Assembly (NCBI GenBank): GCA_050123375.1
Contig: JASFHF010000012.1
Span: 1-48,533 of the forward strand
DNA from: JASFHF01 sp050123375
Lineage (GTDB): Bacteria; Pseudomonadota; Gammaproteobacteria; UBA12402
Length of the DNA: 48,533 nt
Reading direction: 5' to 3'
In this document: one piece after another, positions 40,070 through 48,408 of the stretch
How the letters are laid out: the number at the start of each line of letters is the position of its first letter
How positions within the stretch are numbered: position 1 is the first letter of the stretch
The notes under the pieces: generated by a model
The model's database searches: none
Seen by the model: the letters and a program-made list of their open reading frames with translations, nothing else
Told to the model about the DNA's origin: nothing
Translations under genes and position numbers: made by a program

Positions 40070-40264
40070 ATGTACGATCACAAGTTGATAGATGATTTTA
40101 TGTCTGAGTTCGAAATCAAATGTAAAGAAGTTGGCAATAACAAACACAAAGTAGATTACAATAAGGCCAAGCCAAAAATGACCTCTCTAGAAGCACGCCG
40201 CGCAGTTGAAGAATTGTTAGAACTTAAGCATTATATTGACGATATTTACGACGAAGTTTATTAA
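40070..40264 (+). CDS. Small hypothetical protein, 64 residues
   Basis: The ATG at 40070 (MYDHKLIDDFMSEFEIK) follows GAGGAG by 8 nt. The C-terminal pattern LEARRAVEELLELKHYIDDIYDE is weakly like the small PA3496-type proteins of gammaproteobacteria (RRxxExxLExxxL...DxYD), but I would not assign it. No signal peptide. Confidence 0.68.
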   Translation: MYDHKLIDDFMSEFEIKCKEVGNNKHKVDYNKAKPKMTSLEARRAVEELLELKHYIDDIYDEVY

Positions 40265-40325
40265 GAACACCTCTAAAAATTGCCTTTTTGCTCTAATACT
40301 TCGTTGTATCGTTTTCTCAAATGGC

Positions 40326-40344
40326 TCATTTATTATTTATAAAC
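40326..40344. repeat. TTTATTATTTATAAAC repeat, copy 1
   Basis: A 19-bp sequence TCATTTATTATTTATAAAC identical to 42702-42720, followed here by a GCGCTTTTCGAAAGCGC hairpin. It lies in the gap before dtd, which has no gene in it. Confidence 0.7.
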
Positions 40345-40463
40345 TGCGCTTTTCGAAAGCGCTTACGCCTTGATCTGACGTAAAATGCTTGCCTGTGTAA
40401 CATCAGTTATTAAATTAGCTCAAATCTGTTAAACTTCATATTTTTAATATGGAGTTTTTTTCT

Positions 40464-40898
40464 ATGATCGCTTTATTGCAGCGGGTAATTCATGCTAGTG
40501 TAACAGTCGAAAATAAAATCATTGGTGCGATTGATTCTGGTTTGTTAGTTTTTATTGGAGTGGAGCGGGAAGATCAGGAAAAAAATGCTGATCGATTACT
40601 TGAGCGCATTTTAGGTTATCGAATTTTTAGCGATGCTGCTGACAAAATGAATTTGAGTGTGCAGGATGTTAAGGGTGGTTTACTGTTAGTACCGCAATTT
40701 ACACTTGCTGCTGATACTAAAAAAGGAATGCGTCCTAGTTTTACTTCTGCAGCATCGCCTGAACATGGTCAGAAGTTATTTAATTATTTGTTAAATCAAG
40801 CTAAACAGCAGCATCTTGTTGCTGCTGGTCAATTTGGTGCGCATATGCAAGTTAATTTGTGTAACGATGGTCCGGTTACGTTTCTGCTGCGGGTGTAA
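40464..40898 (+). CDS. dtd: D-aminoacyl-tRNA deacylase
   Basis: A 144-residue DTD that removes D-amino acids and glycine from mischarged tRNAs. The family motifs are the start MIALLQRVIHASVTVENKII, LLLVPQFTLAADTKKGMRP (SQxTL-type) and the C-terminal NDGPVTFLLRV (GPVT cis-proline). The ATG at 40464 follows GGAG by 9 nt. Confidence 0.97.
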   Translation: MIALLQRVIHASVTVENKIIGAIDSGLLVFIGVEREDQEKNADRLLERILGYRIFSDAADKMNLSVQDVKGGLLLVPQFTLAADTKKGMRPSFTSAASPEHGQKLFNYLLNQAKQQHLVAAGQFGAHMQVNLCNDGPVTFLLRV

Positions 40899-40914
40899 TT
40901 TTGTAATTGATTAA

Positions 40915-40932
40915 GTATCCTTTTTGGGATAC
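40915..40932. promoter_or_regulatory. Inverted repeat upstream of dinJ/yafQ (operator candidate)
   Basis: GTATCC, TTTTT, GGGATAC: 6-bp arms about 38 bp before the dinJ-like ATG. Antitoxins of this class usually repress their own operon through such a site. Confidence 0.55.
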
Positions 40933-40969
40933 AATATGGCTAATAGTTTTACTATGGAGGTTAAGCTAT

Positions 40970-41230
40970 ATGAAGTCAGATTTTATTAGAGCTCGAGTAG
41001 AGCCTAAGCTAAAAGCTAATGTGCATAGGGTTTTTGAGTCTATGGGGTTAACCCCAACACAGGTTATTACAATGTTATATAAATACATTGAGCGGGAGCG
41101 AAAAATTCCGTTCAGCCTATCTATTCCTAATGAAAAAACTGCCAAAGCAATTAGAGAAGCTAAAGCAGGGAAAGGTTTAATTGAGAGTGGTAGTTTGGAT
41201 GAGCTATTTGATAAGTTGGAGATTGAATGA
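40970..41230 (+). CDS. dinJ: DinJ/RelB-type antitoxin
   Basis: An 86-residue RelB/DinJ antitoxin. The N-terminal ribbon-helix-helix reads FIRARVEPKLKANVHRVF followed by MGLTPTQVITMLYKYI, and the C-terminal part (KAGKGLIESGSLDELFDKL) would wrap the toxin. GGAGG lies 9 nt before the ATG. It is followed 3 bp later by its toxin gene. Confidence 0.94.
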   Translation: MKSDFIRARVEPKLKANVHRVFESMGLTPTQVITMLYKYIERERKIPFSLSIPNEKTAKAIREAKAGKGLIESGSLDELFDKLEIE

Positions 41231-41233
41231 ATT

Positions 41234-41503
41234 ATGCTGAATATTTTAAGGAAAAAACAGTTTGATAGAGATGTCAAACTTGCTAAAAAAAGGCATAAAG
41301 ATATGAAAAAGCTAAAAAATGTATTAACACATCTGGTGCGTCAAAATCCTCTTCCATCACGATATAAATGTCATCGCTTGCGCGGTGAATTTTTTGGATG
41401 TTGGGAATGTCATATTGAGCCAGATTGGCTATTAATTTATTTTATAAAAGGCGATGATTTAGTTTTGATTAGAACTGGAACCCATGCGGATTTATTAAAA
41501 TAA
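41234..41503 (+). CDS. yafQ: YafQ-type mRNA interferase toxin
   Basis: An 89-residue RelE-superfamily toxin of the YafQ kind, a ribosome-dependent mRNA endonuclease. All four catalytic residues known for E. coli YafQ align: His47, His60, Asp64 (CHIEPDWLLIY) and His84 (RTGTHADLL). It is therefore probably active. The start overlaps nothing and is read from the dinJ transcript. It lies directly before a tRNA gene on the opposite strand. Confidence 0.95.
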   Translation: MLNILRKKQFDRDVKLAKKRHKDMKKLKNVLTHLVRQNPLPSRYKCHRLRGEFFGCWECHIEPDWLLIYFIKGDDLVLIRTGTHADLLK

Positions 41504-41509
41504 AAGAAT

Positions 41510-41584
41510 TGGTAGGCGATAGTGGTTTCGAACCACTGACCTCTGCCGTGTGAAGGCAGCGCTCTACCTCTGAGCTAATCGCCC
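41510..41584 (-). tRNA. tRNA-Val (anticodon CAC)
   Basis: A cloverleaf reads on the minus strand: acceptor GGGCGAT pairs with ATCGCCT (one G-U), the anticodon stem is CTGCC/GGCAG with loop TTCACAC, the T-loop is GGTTCGAAACC, and CCA is encoded. The anticodon CAC decodes GUG valine. Confidence 0.95.
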
Positions 41585-41598
41585 GATGCGGAGGTATT

Positions 41599-42705
41599 CT
41601 ACGATAAAAAGTCATCTAATTCTAGTTGTTGATTTAGTTCTTCGGGTTGAAATCGCACGCCAATGCCGATTAATCGCACTGGTTTTTTCTTGCGGTTAAA
41701 CCCTTCAATAAATAATTGTTCATATGTTTTTAAATCGGTGTTTGATGAGATGCATTCAACGGTTGTTTGGGTAAAATCATGAAATTTAATTTTAATAAAT
41801 TGGTTTTTGATTTTTAAATTAGGATCTAAACGGCGAGTTAATCTGGTAATTAATTTTGGTAATTGTGCCAGGCATTTATCTTTTGTAGATAAATCTTTTG
41901 TAAAAGTTTCTTCGACACTAAGTGATTTGCGGGTGCGGTTTGGCGTGACGGGACGATGATCAATACCGCGGCAAAGTTCGTATAGTTTTGCCCCGAAACT
42001 TCCGCAAAGTTTAATTAAATTTGCTAAAGATATTTTTTGTAAATCAGCACAAGTTTTTATATTCATAGCTGCAAATTTTTTTGCAGTAACTTTGCCAATA
42101 CCAAATATTTTTTCTATTGGTAACGTTCGCATAAAATTTGCAACGTCGTCTGGAGTAATAACAAATTGTCCGTTTGGTTTGTTCCAATCGCTTGCAATTT
42201 TAGCTAGAAGTTTGTTGGGAGCAATACCAGCAGATGCAGTAAGTTTTAGTTGCCAATTAATTTTATCGCGAATACTTTTAGCAATCATAGTGGCGCTGCC
42301 GCAATAATGTTTGCAGTCAGTTACATCTAAATATGCTTCATCAAGTGACAAAGGTTCTACAAGATCAGTAAAGTTAAGAAAAATTTTATGAATGGTTTTA
42401 GATGTTTCGCGATATTTTGGCATATTTACTGGTAATAAAATTAATTTTGGACATGCGCGTAATGCATGAGCAGTGGCCATAGCGGAATGTACTCCAAATT
42501 TTCTGGCAACATAATTACAAGAACAAATTACTCCACGCTCATCAGGATTACCTCCGACAGCTATGGGTTTGTTTTTTAATTTTGGGTTGTCGCGTATTTC
42601 AATGGCTGCGTAAAAGCAGTCCATGTCAACATGAATTATTTTTTTACCAGCAGAACTTCCGCGAAAAGCGATCTGCTTTGTTAAAAGCTCACTCAAGTCG
42701 GTCAT
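41599..42705 (-). CDS. dinB: DNA polymerase IV
   Basis: A 368-residue Y-family translesion polymerase. The catalytic carboxylates are visible in HVDMDCFYAAIEIRDNP and LDEAYLDVTDCKHY. The helix-hairpin-helix thumb (FGIGKVTAKKFAAM) and little-finger region (RKSLSVEETFTKDL) follow. The start ATG and its GGAGG Shine-Dalgarno come from a dispersed repeat that also ends the upstream nitroreductase gene. There is no beta-clamp motif that I can be sure of in the tail (QLELDDFLS is a candidate). Confidence 0.97.
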   Translation of the reverse strand: MTDLSELLTKQIAFRGSSAGKKIIHVDMDCFYAAIEIRDNPKLKNKPIAVGGNPDERGVICSCNYVARKFGVHSAMATAHALRACPKLILLPVNMPKYRETSKTIHKIFLNFTDLVEPLSLDEAYLDVTDCKHYCGSATMIAKSIRDKINWQLKLTASAGIAPNKLLAKIASDWNKPNGQFVITPDDVANFMRTLPIEKIFGIGKVTAKKFAAMNIKTCADLQKISLANLIKLCGSFGAKLYELCRGIDHRPVTPNRTRKSLSVEETFTKDLSTKDKCLAQLPKLITRLTRRLDPNLKIKNQFIKIKFHDFTQTTVECISSNTDLKTYEQLFIEGFNRKKKPVRLIGIGVRFQPEELNQQLELDDFLS

Positions 42706-42720
42706 TTATTATTTATAAAC
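42702..42720. repeat. TTTATTATTTATAAAC repeat, copy 2 (at the dinB start)
   Basis: The same 19-bp sequence as 40326-40344, followed by a C-rich, TTTCGCTCG-containing stretch. On the minus strand it gives GGAGG, 14 bases of AT spacer and the ATG of dinB. Confidence 0.7.
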
Positions 42721-43278
42721 TCCCTCCTTTCGCTCGCTTTTGCCTTGCATCTCATCTTTTCGCGTAAGTCCTAGCCAGTTGTTATAATGAATTCTATCTG
42801 GCATAACGCTTTCTTTTTCTTTTTGTACAATATCAGAATAGCCAAGAGGGATTACGCAAAATGGTATAATATTTTTTGGTATTTTTAGTAAAGATCTGAT
42901 TGCTTTCGCTCTTTCTTCGTTGGGATAAATGCCGCACCATACACCACCCAAACCTAAAGCTCGGGCAGCTAACAAAATATTTTGGCTGGCAGCTGCTAAA
43001 TCAAGCGGCCAAAAATTTTTGTGTCCTAATTCTGGGTCAGCGCAAGGGATTATCACCAAATTAGCAGAAGCACTTGCTTGTGCATACGGGTGCACTGTGG
43101 GGATTTGCGCCAATAAATTTTTATCTTTTATTACAATAAAATGCCATGGTTTTTTGCCAACTGCGGATGGCGCGCTCATTGCAGCTTTAAGTAATTGATT
43201 TACGATATTATCGTCAACATGCTTATCAATAAACTGACGCACACTGCGTCGAGTAAAAATTGCTTCTAATGTGTCCAT
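42709..43278 (-). CDS. Nitroreductase family FMN-dependent oxidoreductase
   Basis: A 189-residue nitroreductase. It has the N-terminal FMN-phosphate motif IFTRRSVRQF, SAPSAVGKKPWHFIVI, and the mid-chain GGVWCGIYPNEERA. The family reduces nitro groups, quinones or flavins with NAD(P)H. The last 20 residues (KDEMQGKSERKEGVYK and neighbours) are encoded by the dispersed repeat at the dinB start and are not typical, so the C-terminus was probably altered by the repeat. Confidence 0.94.
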   Translation of the reverse strand: MDTLEAIFTRRSVRQFIDKHVDDNIVNQLLKAAMSAPSAVGKKPWHFIVIKDKNLLAQIPTVHPYAQASASANLVIIPCADPELGHKNFWPLDLAAASQNILLAARALGLGGVWCGIYPNEERAKAIRSLLKIPKNIIPFCVIPLGYSDIVQKEKESVMPDRIHYNNWLGLTRKDEMQGKSERKEGVYK

Positions 43279-43396
43279 ATTTTTTCTCCAATGAAACTTA
43301 GTATATTAATACCATAAAGATGTTGTTTCGGTAAGTTTTTATTACGGAATTTGCCTGAATCTGATACACTGCAAAATTTGTATATATGACAGTATT

Positions 43397-43586
43397 TACG
43401 AGATATTTTGCATTTAGCGCATCGAGCGAGGGTTGTTTGCAAACTTTTGAGGGGCAGGATGCCCCGAACAAAGTAACACATGGATGTGCCGGCTAATTTT
43501 CCCAACTAACTTGGGAAAATTAGCCAGGAGCGCGTTTGCAAACAACCCTCCGAGTGTGCGCTTGTCAGTTCGCAAAATATCTCGTA
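43397..43586. repeat. 190-bp nested inverted-repeat element upstream of lptD
   Basis: Outer arms TACGAGATATTTTGC and GCAAAATATCTCGTA. A second pair GAGGGTTGTTTGCAAAC/GTTTGCAAACAACCCTC. Inner hairpins are GGGGCAGGATGCCCC, CACATGGATGTG and a long GGCTAATTTTCCCAA/TTGGGAAAATTAGCC pair. It shares CACATGGATGTGCC with the 16991-17115 element. It ends 28 bp before the lptD start codon. Confidence 0.85.
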
Positions 43587-43614
43587 AGTATCGTAAATTA
43601 AAAAGTGTGATATT

Positions 43615-46134
43615 GTGCGATTAAAATATTTAAAAACATCATTATTACTTATTATACTTAGCCCAATTGCTTGGGGGTCTGTTAATACAATTTGTAAACG
43701 GCAAGCATTCATTGCAAAACAGCTAGGTTGGATCACACAGAAAAATTCATATAATCTTTGTAATGGTTATTTTCGGGAATTGCCAATTATTTATCTGCCC
43801 AATCCGCGAGTTAAATCACAAGCCGATAATTATAATATTCATGCTGATCATGTAATTATTCCGATAAAGCAGGGGCCATATGTTTTTAAACACAATGTAA
43901 TTGTAACCCAAATTGATCGGCAGCTTATGGCAGATACAGCTTATGCTTATCGCGATAAAAATACCGGTAAGATAGCATTAATTAAAACTACAGGAAATGT
44001 TCGTTTGCGTGCGCCAAGTAAATTAATTATAGCGCGAAATGCTACTTATAACGTAAAAAATAAAAAAGTTATTTTAAATGATGCACACTATCGTCTTGCG
44101 CGCGGTGATACCAATGTAATTACAGTTAAAAACCCAAAGACAGGAAAAACTGAAAAACATATTTATCAATTAAGTGCGCACGGTTCGGCAAAACAAGCTC
44201 AGCATACGAATGATAAGATTACTATTTTAAAAAGTGCAACGTATTCTACTTGTCAGCCAAATCGTTGTGAAGTTTGGGTTATCAAAGGCAGCACGATTAA
44301 ATTAAATTCAAACAAGGGCAGAGGGGAATCGTGGAATACTAGATTGTATGTTCAAGGTTTACCAATTTTTTATTTGCCTTATTTTAATTTTCCAATTGAT
44401 CATAAACGGCATACCGGATTCTTGTTTCCAAAGATTGGTAGTTCATCATCGCGAGGATTTTCACTTGCTACGCCGTTTTATTGGAATATTGCGCCAAATT
44501 ATGATGCTACGATTACACCGAATTATATGCAAAAACGCGGAGTTCTTTTACAAGGTGTTTTGCGTTATTTGATTCCCCATAGCAACGGACACATTGGGTT
44601 TGGTTATTTACCAAATGATCGGGAATTTAAACACTTTAAGAGGCATAATCCGGGCGCAACAGGAAGTAATAATCGTAAAAAGTTTTTCTTTGAAAATTCA
44701 ACTACATTTAATCAAAACTTATCTGCGATGGTTGATTACAACAAGGTTAGTGATGATTATTATCTTCATGATTTAGGTAGTAGTTTAATTAACAATAGTA
44801 ATAATCAATTATTGCGCCAAGCACAGATTAAATATGTTAATGATATTTGGAGTTTTTTGGGAAATTTGCAATCGTATCAAACATTACATCCAGTTGATCA
44901 AGCAAATGTAAGCAATCAGTATGCACGTTTACCGCAATTACGAATAGGCGCTAATTTTCCTGCTAATCCCAACGCATTGCATTTTGGTTTTAATGGGGAA
45001 TGGACTCGTTTTACTTTTCAGCAAAATCCATATACGGATACTTCGCATATTTTAGGTGTTAGTACGCGTACCAGTTTAAGGCCGTATGTTAGTTTGCCGC
45101 TAAATTGGCTATTTGCTTATATAACACCGCGTGCACAGTTACAATTCACTTCTTATCATTTAGAAAAACCGCAGTTTGGTTTTACTAAATCTCCTAATGT
45201 GGCGATACCAATTTTTGACGTAAAAAGCGGAATGTATTTTGATCGTACGGCGCATTTGTTTGGACATGACTATCAGCAAACTTTAGAGCCGACATTATAT
45301 TATCTTTATGTACCATATCATAATCAAGATGATATTCCATATTTCGATACTAATATTCAAACATTTGATTATAATTTTATGTTTTTAGATAATCGTTTTA
45401 GCGGAATTGATCGTATTGGAGATGCCAATCAAGTAACTGTAGGTATTTCCACTCGTTTTCTTGATCAAGATACTGGTGATGAGAAAGCATCAGCAAGTAT
45501 TGGTAGAATTTATTACTTCCAGAAAAGAAGAGTGCAGCTCTGTTATAATAATAATTGTCCGGAAAATATAAATGATCAGTATCACGTTTCGCCGATTACT
45601 GCTATGGCTACTTATAATTTCAATCCCTCATGGAGTGTTAATGGCAAAGTTACCTGGAGTAATGTTAACAAATATCTTGATAATCGTGATATTGGTTTGA
45701 GGTATCGTCCGGATGCAAATCATATTTTTAATATAGATTACAATTATATAAGGCAAGGAGATCGAATTCCGGGATTGCCGGTTAATGATCCAGGAAATGA
45801 TTTAAAGCAGACTAACGTTGCTGGCTACTGGAAGATAAGTCAGCATTGGGGTATTATGGGTCGCTGGAATTATAACTGGAGTCATAAAAGTAGTCAGGCT
45901 TTTTTGTACGGAGTTTCCTATGATAGCTGTTGTTGGGCAGTAAGATTCGCAGTTGCTCATACTTTTACTGCATTGGGTCCGGCGCCGGATTATCGAAGAG
46001 AATATGATAATGGTTTTTATGTAGAAGTTGCTTTGAAAGGTTTGGGAACTTTTGCTAATATTGGCACTGGAGATTTTTTAGCACAATCAATTTCTGGTTA
46101 TCATGATGTGTTTGAGCAGGAGAGTAGAATATGA
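43615..46134 (+). CDS. lptD: LPS-assembly protein LptD
   Basis: An 839-residue outer-membrane LptD that inserts lipopolysaccharide into the outer leaflet. A signal peptide is visible (MRLKYLKTSLLLIILSPIAWG). The N-terminal OstA domain (about residues 60-200, with ADHVIIPIKQGPYVF) is followed by a large beta-barrel. The conserved adjacent cysteines near the end are present (SYDSCCWAVRF), as is an N-terminal cysteine pair region, consistent with disulfide-controlled assembly. The start is GTG with a poor Shine-Dalgarno. It overlaps surA by 4 bp. Confidence 0.97.
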   Translation: MRLKYLKTSLLLIILSPIAWGSVNTICKRQAFIAKQLGWITQKNSYNLCNGYFRELPIIYLPNPRVKSQADNYNIHADHVIIPIKQGPYVFKHNVIVTQIDRQLMADTAYAYRDKNTGKIALIKTTGNVRLRAPSKLIIARNATYNVKNKKVILNDAHYRLARGDTNVITVKNPKTGKTEKHIYQLSAHGSAKQAQHTNDKITILKSATYSTCQPNRCEVWVIKGSTIKLNSNKGRGESWNTRLYVQGLPIFYLPYFNFPIDHKRHTGFLFPKIGSSSSRGFSLATPFYWNIAPNYDATITPNYMQKRGVLLQGVLRYLIPHSNGHIGFGYLPNDREFKHFKRHNPGATGSNNRKKFFFENSTTFNQNLSAMVDYNKVSDDYYLHDLGSSLINNSNNQLLRQAQIKYVNDIWSFLGNLQSYQTLHPVDQANVSNQYARLPQLRIGANFPANPNALHFGFNGEWTRFTFQQNPYTDTSHILGVSTRTSLRPYVSLPLNWLFAYITPRAQLQFTSYHLEKPQFGFTKSPNVAIPIFDVKSGMYFDRTAHLFGHDYQQTLEPTLYYLYVPYHNQDDIPYFDTNIQTFDYNFMFLDNRFSGIDRIGDANQVTVGISTRFLDQDTGDEKASASIGRIYYFQKRRVQLCYNNNCPENINDQYHVSPITAMATYNFNPSWSVNGKVTWSNVNKYLDNRDIGLRYRPDANHIFNIDYNYIRQGDRIPGLPVNDPGNDLKQTNVAGYWKISQHWGIMGRWNYNWSHKSSQAFLYGVSYDSCCWAVRFAVAHTFTALGPAPDYRREYDNGFYVEVALKGLGTFANIGTGDFLAQSISGYHDVFEQESRI

Positions 46135-47165
46135 GTAAGAAGGTGTTTCGCACAAGTGCGAAATTAGTAATTATAGTATTTTTATTATTGTGTTGTTCTT
46201 TAGTGATGACGAATGTGTTTGCAATTGGCGTAGCATCATCGCTAGTTCCGCTCGATTGCATTGCTGCTATAGTTAATAATGATGTAATTACTGAATCACA
46301 GCTTGATCATCAAATTGCAATTACAAAAAATGAAATTCGGCAAGCGAATATGCAATTGCCTCCCGAAAATGTGTTACGTAAACAAGTGTTGCAGCAATTA
46401 ATTGATCAGCAATTGCAATTACAGTTAGCTGAGAGTGCGGGTATTGGTGTTAGTGATGCAGAATTAAATTTGGGGCTGCAGCGAATTGCCAAACAGCGAA
46501 ACATAAGCTTACATGGACTATATCAACAGGTGCAAAAAGTAGGTTACACAATTAAAGAATTTCGACAAGAGGTGCGCAATCAAATTAAAATCGAAAAATT
46601 GCAGCAACGGGATATTATTTCTCGAATTAAAGTTACTCCGCAAGAAGTAAATGATTTTTTACGAACGATGCAGCACAGTGGGCAATCAGTATCACGAGAA
46701 TATCATTTATGTAATATACTTATTCCATTAGCCGATGCTTCATCACCAGCACAAATTGCAAAAGCCAAAAAACAAGCAAACAATATTATACGGCAGCTTA
46801 AGCATGGCGCTAATTTTCAAAAATTAGCAATGGCAAAATCAGGCGGTAGCAAAGCGTTGCAGGGAGGTGATCTTGGGTGGCGTAAATTAGCTGAGTTGCC
46901 AACGGTTTTTGCTGACAAGGTGAAAACAATGAAGGTTGGTGATGTGGCTGGTCCTATTCGCGCTTCCAATGGAGTGCATATAATAAAACTGTTAGATACA
47001 CGTGGATCGCGCTCCTCACAGCAAGTCAGTAAAAAAGAGATTGAACAAATGATTTTTCAGCGAAAAGTTGAAGAAGATTTACAGCAATTTATTAATACGT
47101 TACGTAGTCAGGTATATGTAAAGCGATTTCCTGCTGCGCAGGGAACCGCAGAAACTAAAAACTAG
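46131..47165 (+). CDS. surA: SurA periplasmic chaperone/peptidyl-prolyl isomerase
   Basis: A 344-residue SurA with a signal peptide (about residues 1-32). It has the SurA N-terminal helical domain (AIVNNDVITESQLDHQIAIT, VLQQLIDQQLQLQLAESAGI) and one parvulin domain (YHLCNILIPLADASSPAQ to LGWRKLAELPTVFADKV). Typical enterobacterial SurA has about 430 residues and two parvulin domains, so one appears to be lost. It helps fold outer-membrane proteins, including LptD, and is translated from an ATGA overlap with lptD. The usual followers pdxA-rsmA are absent. Confidence 0.96.
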   Translation: MSKKVFRTSAKLVIIVFLLLCCSLVMTNVFAIGVASSLVPLDCIAAIVNNDVITESQLDHQIAITKNEIRQANMQLPPENVLRKQVLQQLIDQQLQLQLAESAGIGVSDAELNLGLQRIAKQRNISLHGLYQQVQKVGYTIKEFRQEVRNQIKIEKLQQRDIISRIKVTPQEVNDFLRTMQHSGQSVSREYHLCNILIPLADASSPAQIAKAKKQANNIIRQLKHGANFQKLAMAKSGGSKALQGGDLGWRKLAELPTVFADKVKTMKVGDVAGPIRASNGVHIIKLLDTRGSRSSQQVSKKEIEQMIFQRKVEEDLQQFINTLRSQVYVKRFPAAQGTAETKN

Positions 47166-47189
47166 ATTGTTTATTTTTGCAAAAATCGC

Positions 47190-47218
47190 TTGACGCGAAG
47201 GTTGCTAATCGGTTTAAT
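47190..47218 (+). promoter_or_regulatory. Promoter of tRNA-Phe
   Basis: TTGACG (47190-47195), a 17-nt spacer and TTTAAT (47213-47218), about 40 bp before the tRNA 5' end. Good sigma-70 match. Confidence 0.65.
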
Positions 47219-47258
47219 GCGTTAGTATTTTTTGCGAATGAATTTGCAATGAACATGT

Positions 47259-47334
<76 letters not shown>

Positions 47335-47649
47335 GTCACAGTAAGGCTTTCAGCGGTTTTTCAGTTTTCCAAATTTATCTCCGTGTGTAATTCTGGTGTA
47401 ATTGTGCAGCAGAAAATTCGGATATATTGAGTTTTACACCGAACTTTTACACCGAACTTTACACCGAACTTTGCACCGAACTTTTGCACCGAACTTATCT
47501 CCGAACAGGGCATGTAATTTCAACATATGATGTTTTTACACAAATGTAGCATTTTAGGCATTGTTCAATAACATGACAATTAATTATTTATCTTTTGAAA
47601 AATAAACATCTTAATTTTATAATATGTTAAGATATGTAATTTTAGTTAT
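47335..47649. other. Repeat-rich gene-free stretch after tRNA-Phe
   Basis: About 315 bp with no gene before the TIGR04255 protein. It contains the CACCGAACTT tandem repeats (see separate entry) and a preceding run of GTGTAATTCTGGTGTAATTG. I see no integrase remnant or other open frame. Confidence 0.6.
47433..47507. repeat. Tandem 13-14 bp repeats (TTTTACACCGAAC type)
   Basis: Five consecutive imperfect units of TTT(T)(A/G)CACCGAAC, then one degenerate unit ending ATCTCCGAACAG. Unit length varies 13-14 bp because of T-run changes. One 14-base core, ACCGAACTTTACAC (47451-47464), recurs at 48480-48493 inside the intron-like sequence. Similar iterons beside tRNA genes often mark integrase arm sites, which is an inference here. 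Confidence 0.8.
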
Positions 47650-47661
47650 TTGAGGAATCAT

Positions 47662-48393
47662 ATGGAATACAAAAGAAATTTTATAACATCAGTAATATTA
47701 AAAATTGACTTTAGCAAAATTGATAAATTTGATGCAGCAGAATTTCCAATACGGGAATTAGTCAAAAAATATCCAGAAAAGAAAATTCAGCCAAGGACTG
47801 AATTTTTAACGCAATTATCTAAAGATAAACAATCAATTGAGCAACGTACTTTTAATGAGTGTAGATATTATAGTGAAGACATGAAAAATTGTTTCAGTAT
47901 TAGTGAATCAAGTTGTTTCTTTGAGCTAAAAGATCATATTGGATTTACAACACTAAAAGGGCAGTTTGAATGTATATGTGAAATATTAAAAAATAAATTT
48001 AATATTGAAACTGTTAATAGAATTGGTCTGCGATATATCAATAATGTTTCTGGTGACATAAGTGCTGATTGGCGAAAATATATAGTGACAGAACTTTCTT
48101 CCATGAGCGAGTTTTATCGTAATATTAATAAGGGAAATTTTAAAAAAGTTTTAAGTCTGTCCCGTATATCCTTAAAAAACCAAGATACAATAATTAATTT
48201 TATTGTTGGAAATCCTAATAAGAATTATCCTGCCGCTATCATGAAAGATGAGCTTTTATTAGATTATGATTCTTTTTGCTCGAATGTTGATATAGACGCG
48301 ATTATTCCCAAGCTTGAAATGCTTCATCAGAATATATTAAGCTTGTTTGAGAAAAGCATAACGAAAGAATTTAGAGATTTAATGAATAATTAA
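47662..48393 (+). CDS. TIGR04255 family protein, copy 2
   Basis: A 243-residue protein of the TIGR04255 type: the start YKRNFITSVILKIDFSKIDK, mid-part SCFFELKDHIGFTTLKG, the hallmark NRIGLRYINNVSG, and a C-terminal helical end. The function is unknown. I take ATG 47662, with GAGG 6 nt upstream, not the longer frame. It differs from copy 1 (31172-30438), whose own hallmark is RIGVRYIS. It lies in a second accessory segment after tRNA-Phe and is followed by a group II intron. Confidence 0.75.
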   Translation: MEYKRNFITSVILKIDFSKIDKFDAAEFPIRELVKKYPEKKIQPRTEFLTQLSKDKQSIEQRTFNECRYYSEDMKNCFSISESSCFFELKDHIGFTTLKGQFECICEILKNKFNIETVNRIGLRYINNVSGDISADWRKYIVTELSSMSEFYRNINKGNFKKVLSLSRISLKNQDTIINFIVGNPNKNYPAAIMKDELLLDYDSFCSNVDIDAIIPKLEMLHQNILSLFEKSITKEFRDLMNN

Positions 48394-48408
48394 GGAGAAG
48401 TAATCGTG

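Noticed and set aside
47433..47507. CRISPR-like array
   Set aside because: Units are 13-14 bp and directly adjacent without spacers; no cas genes. They are simple tandem repeats.
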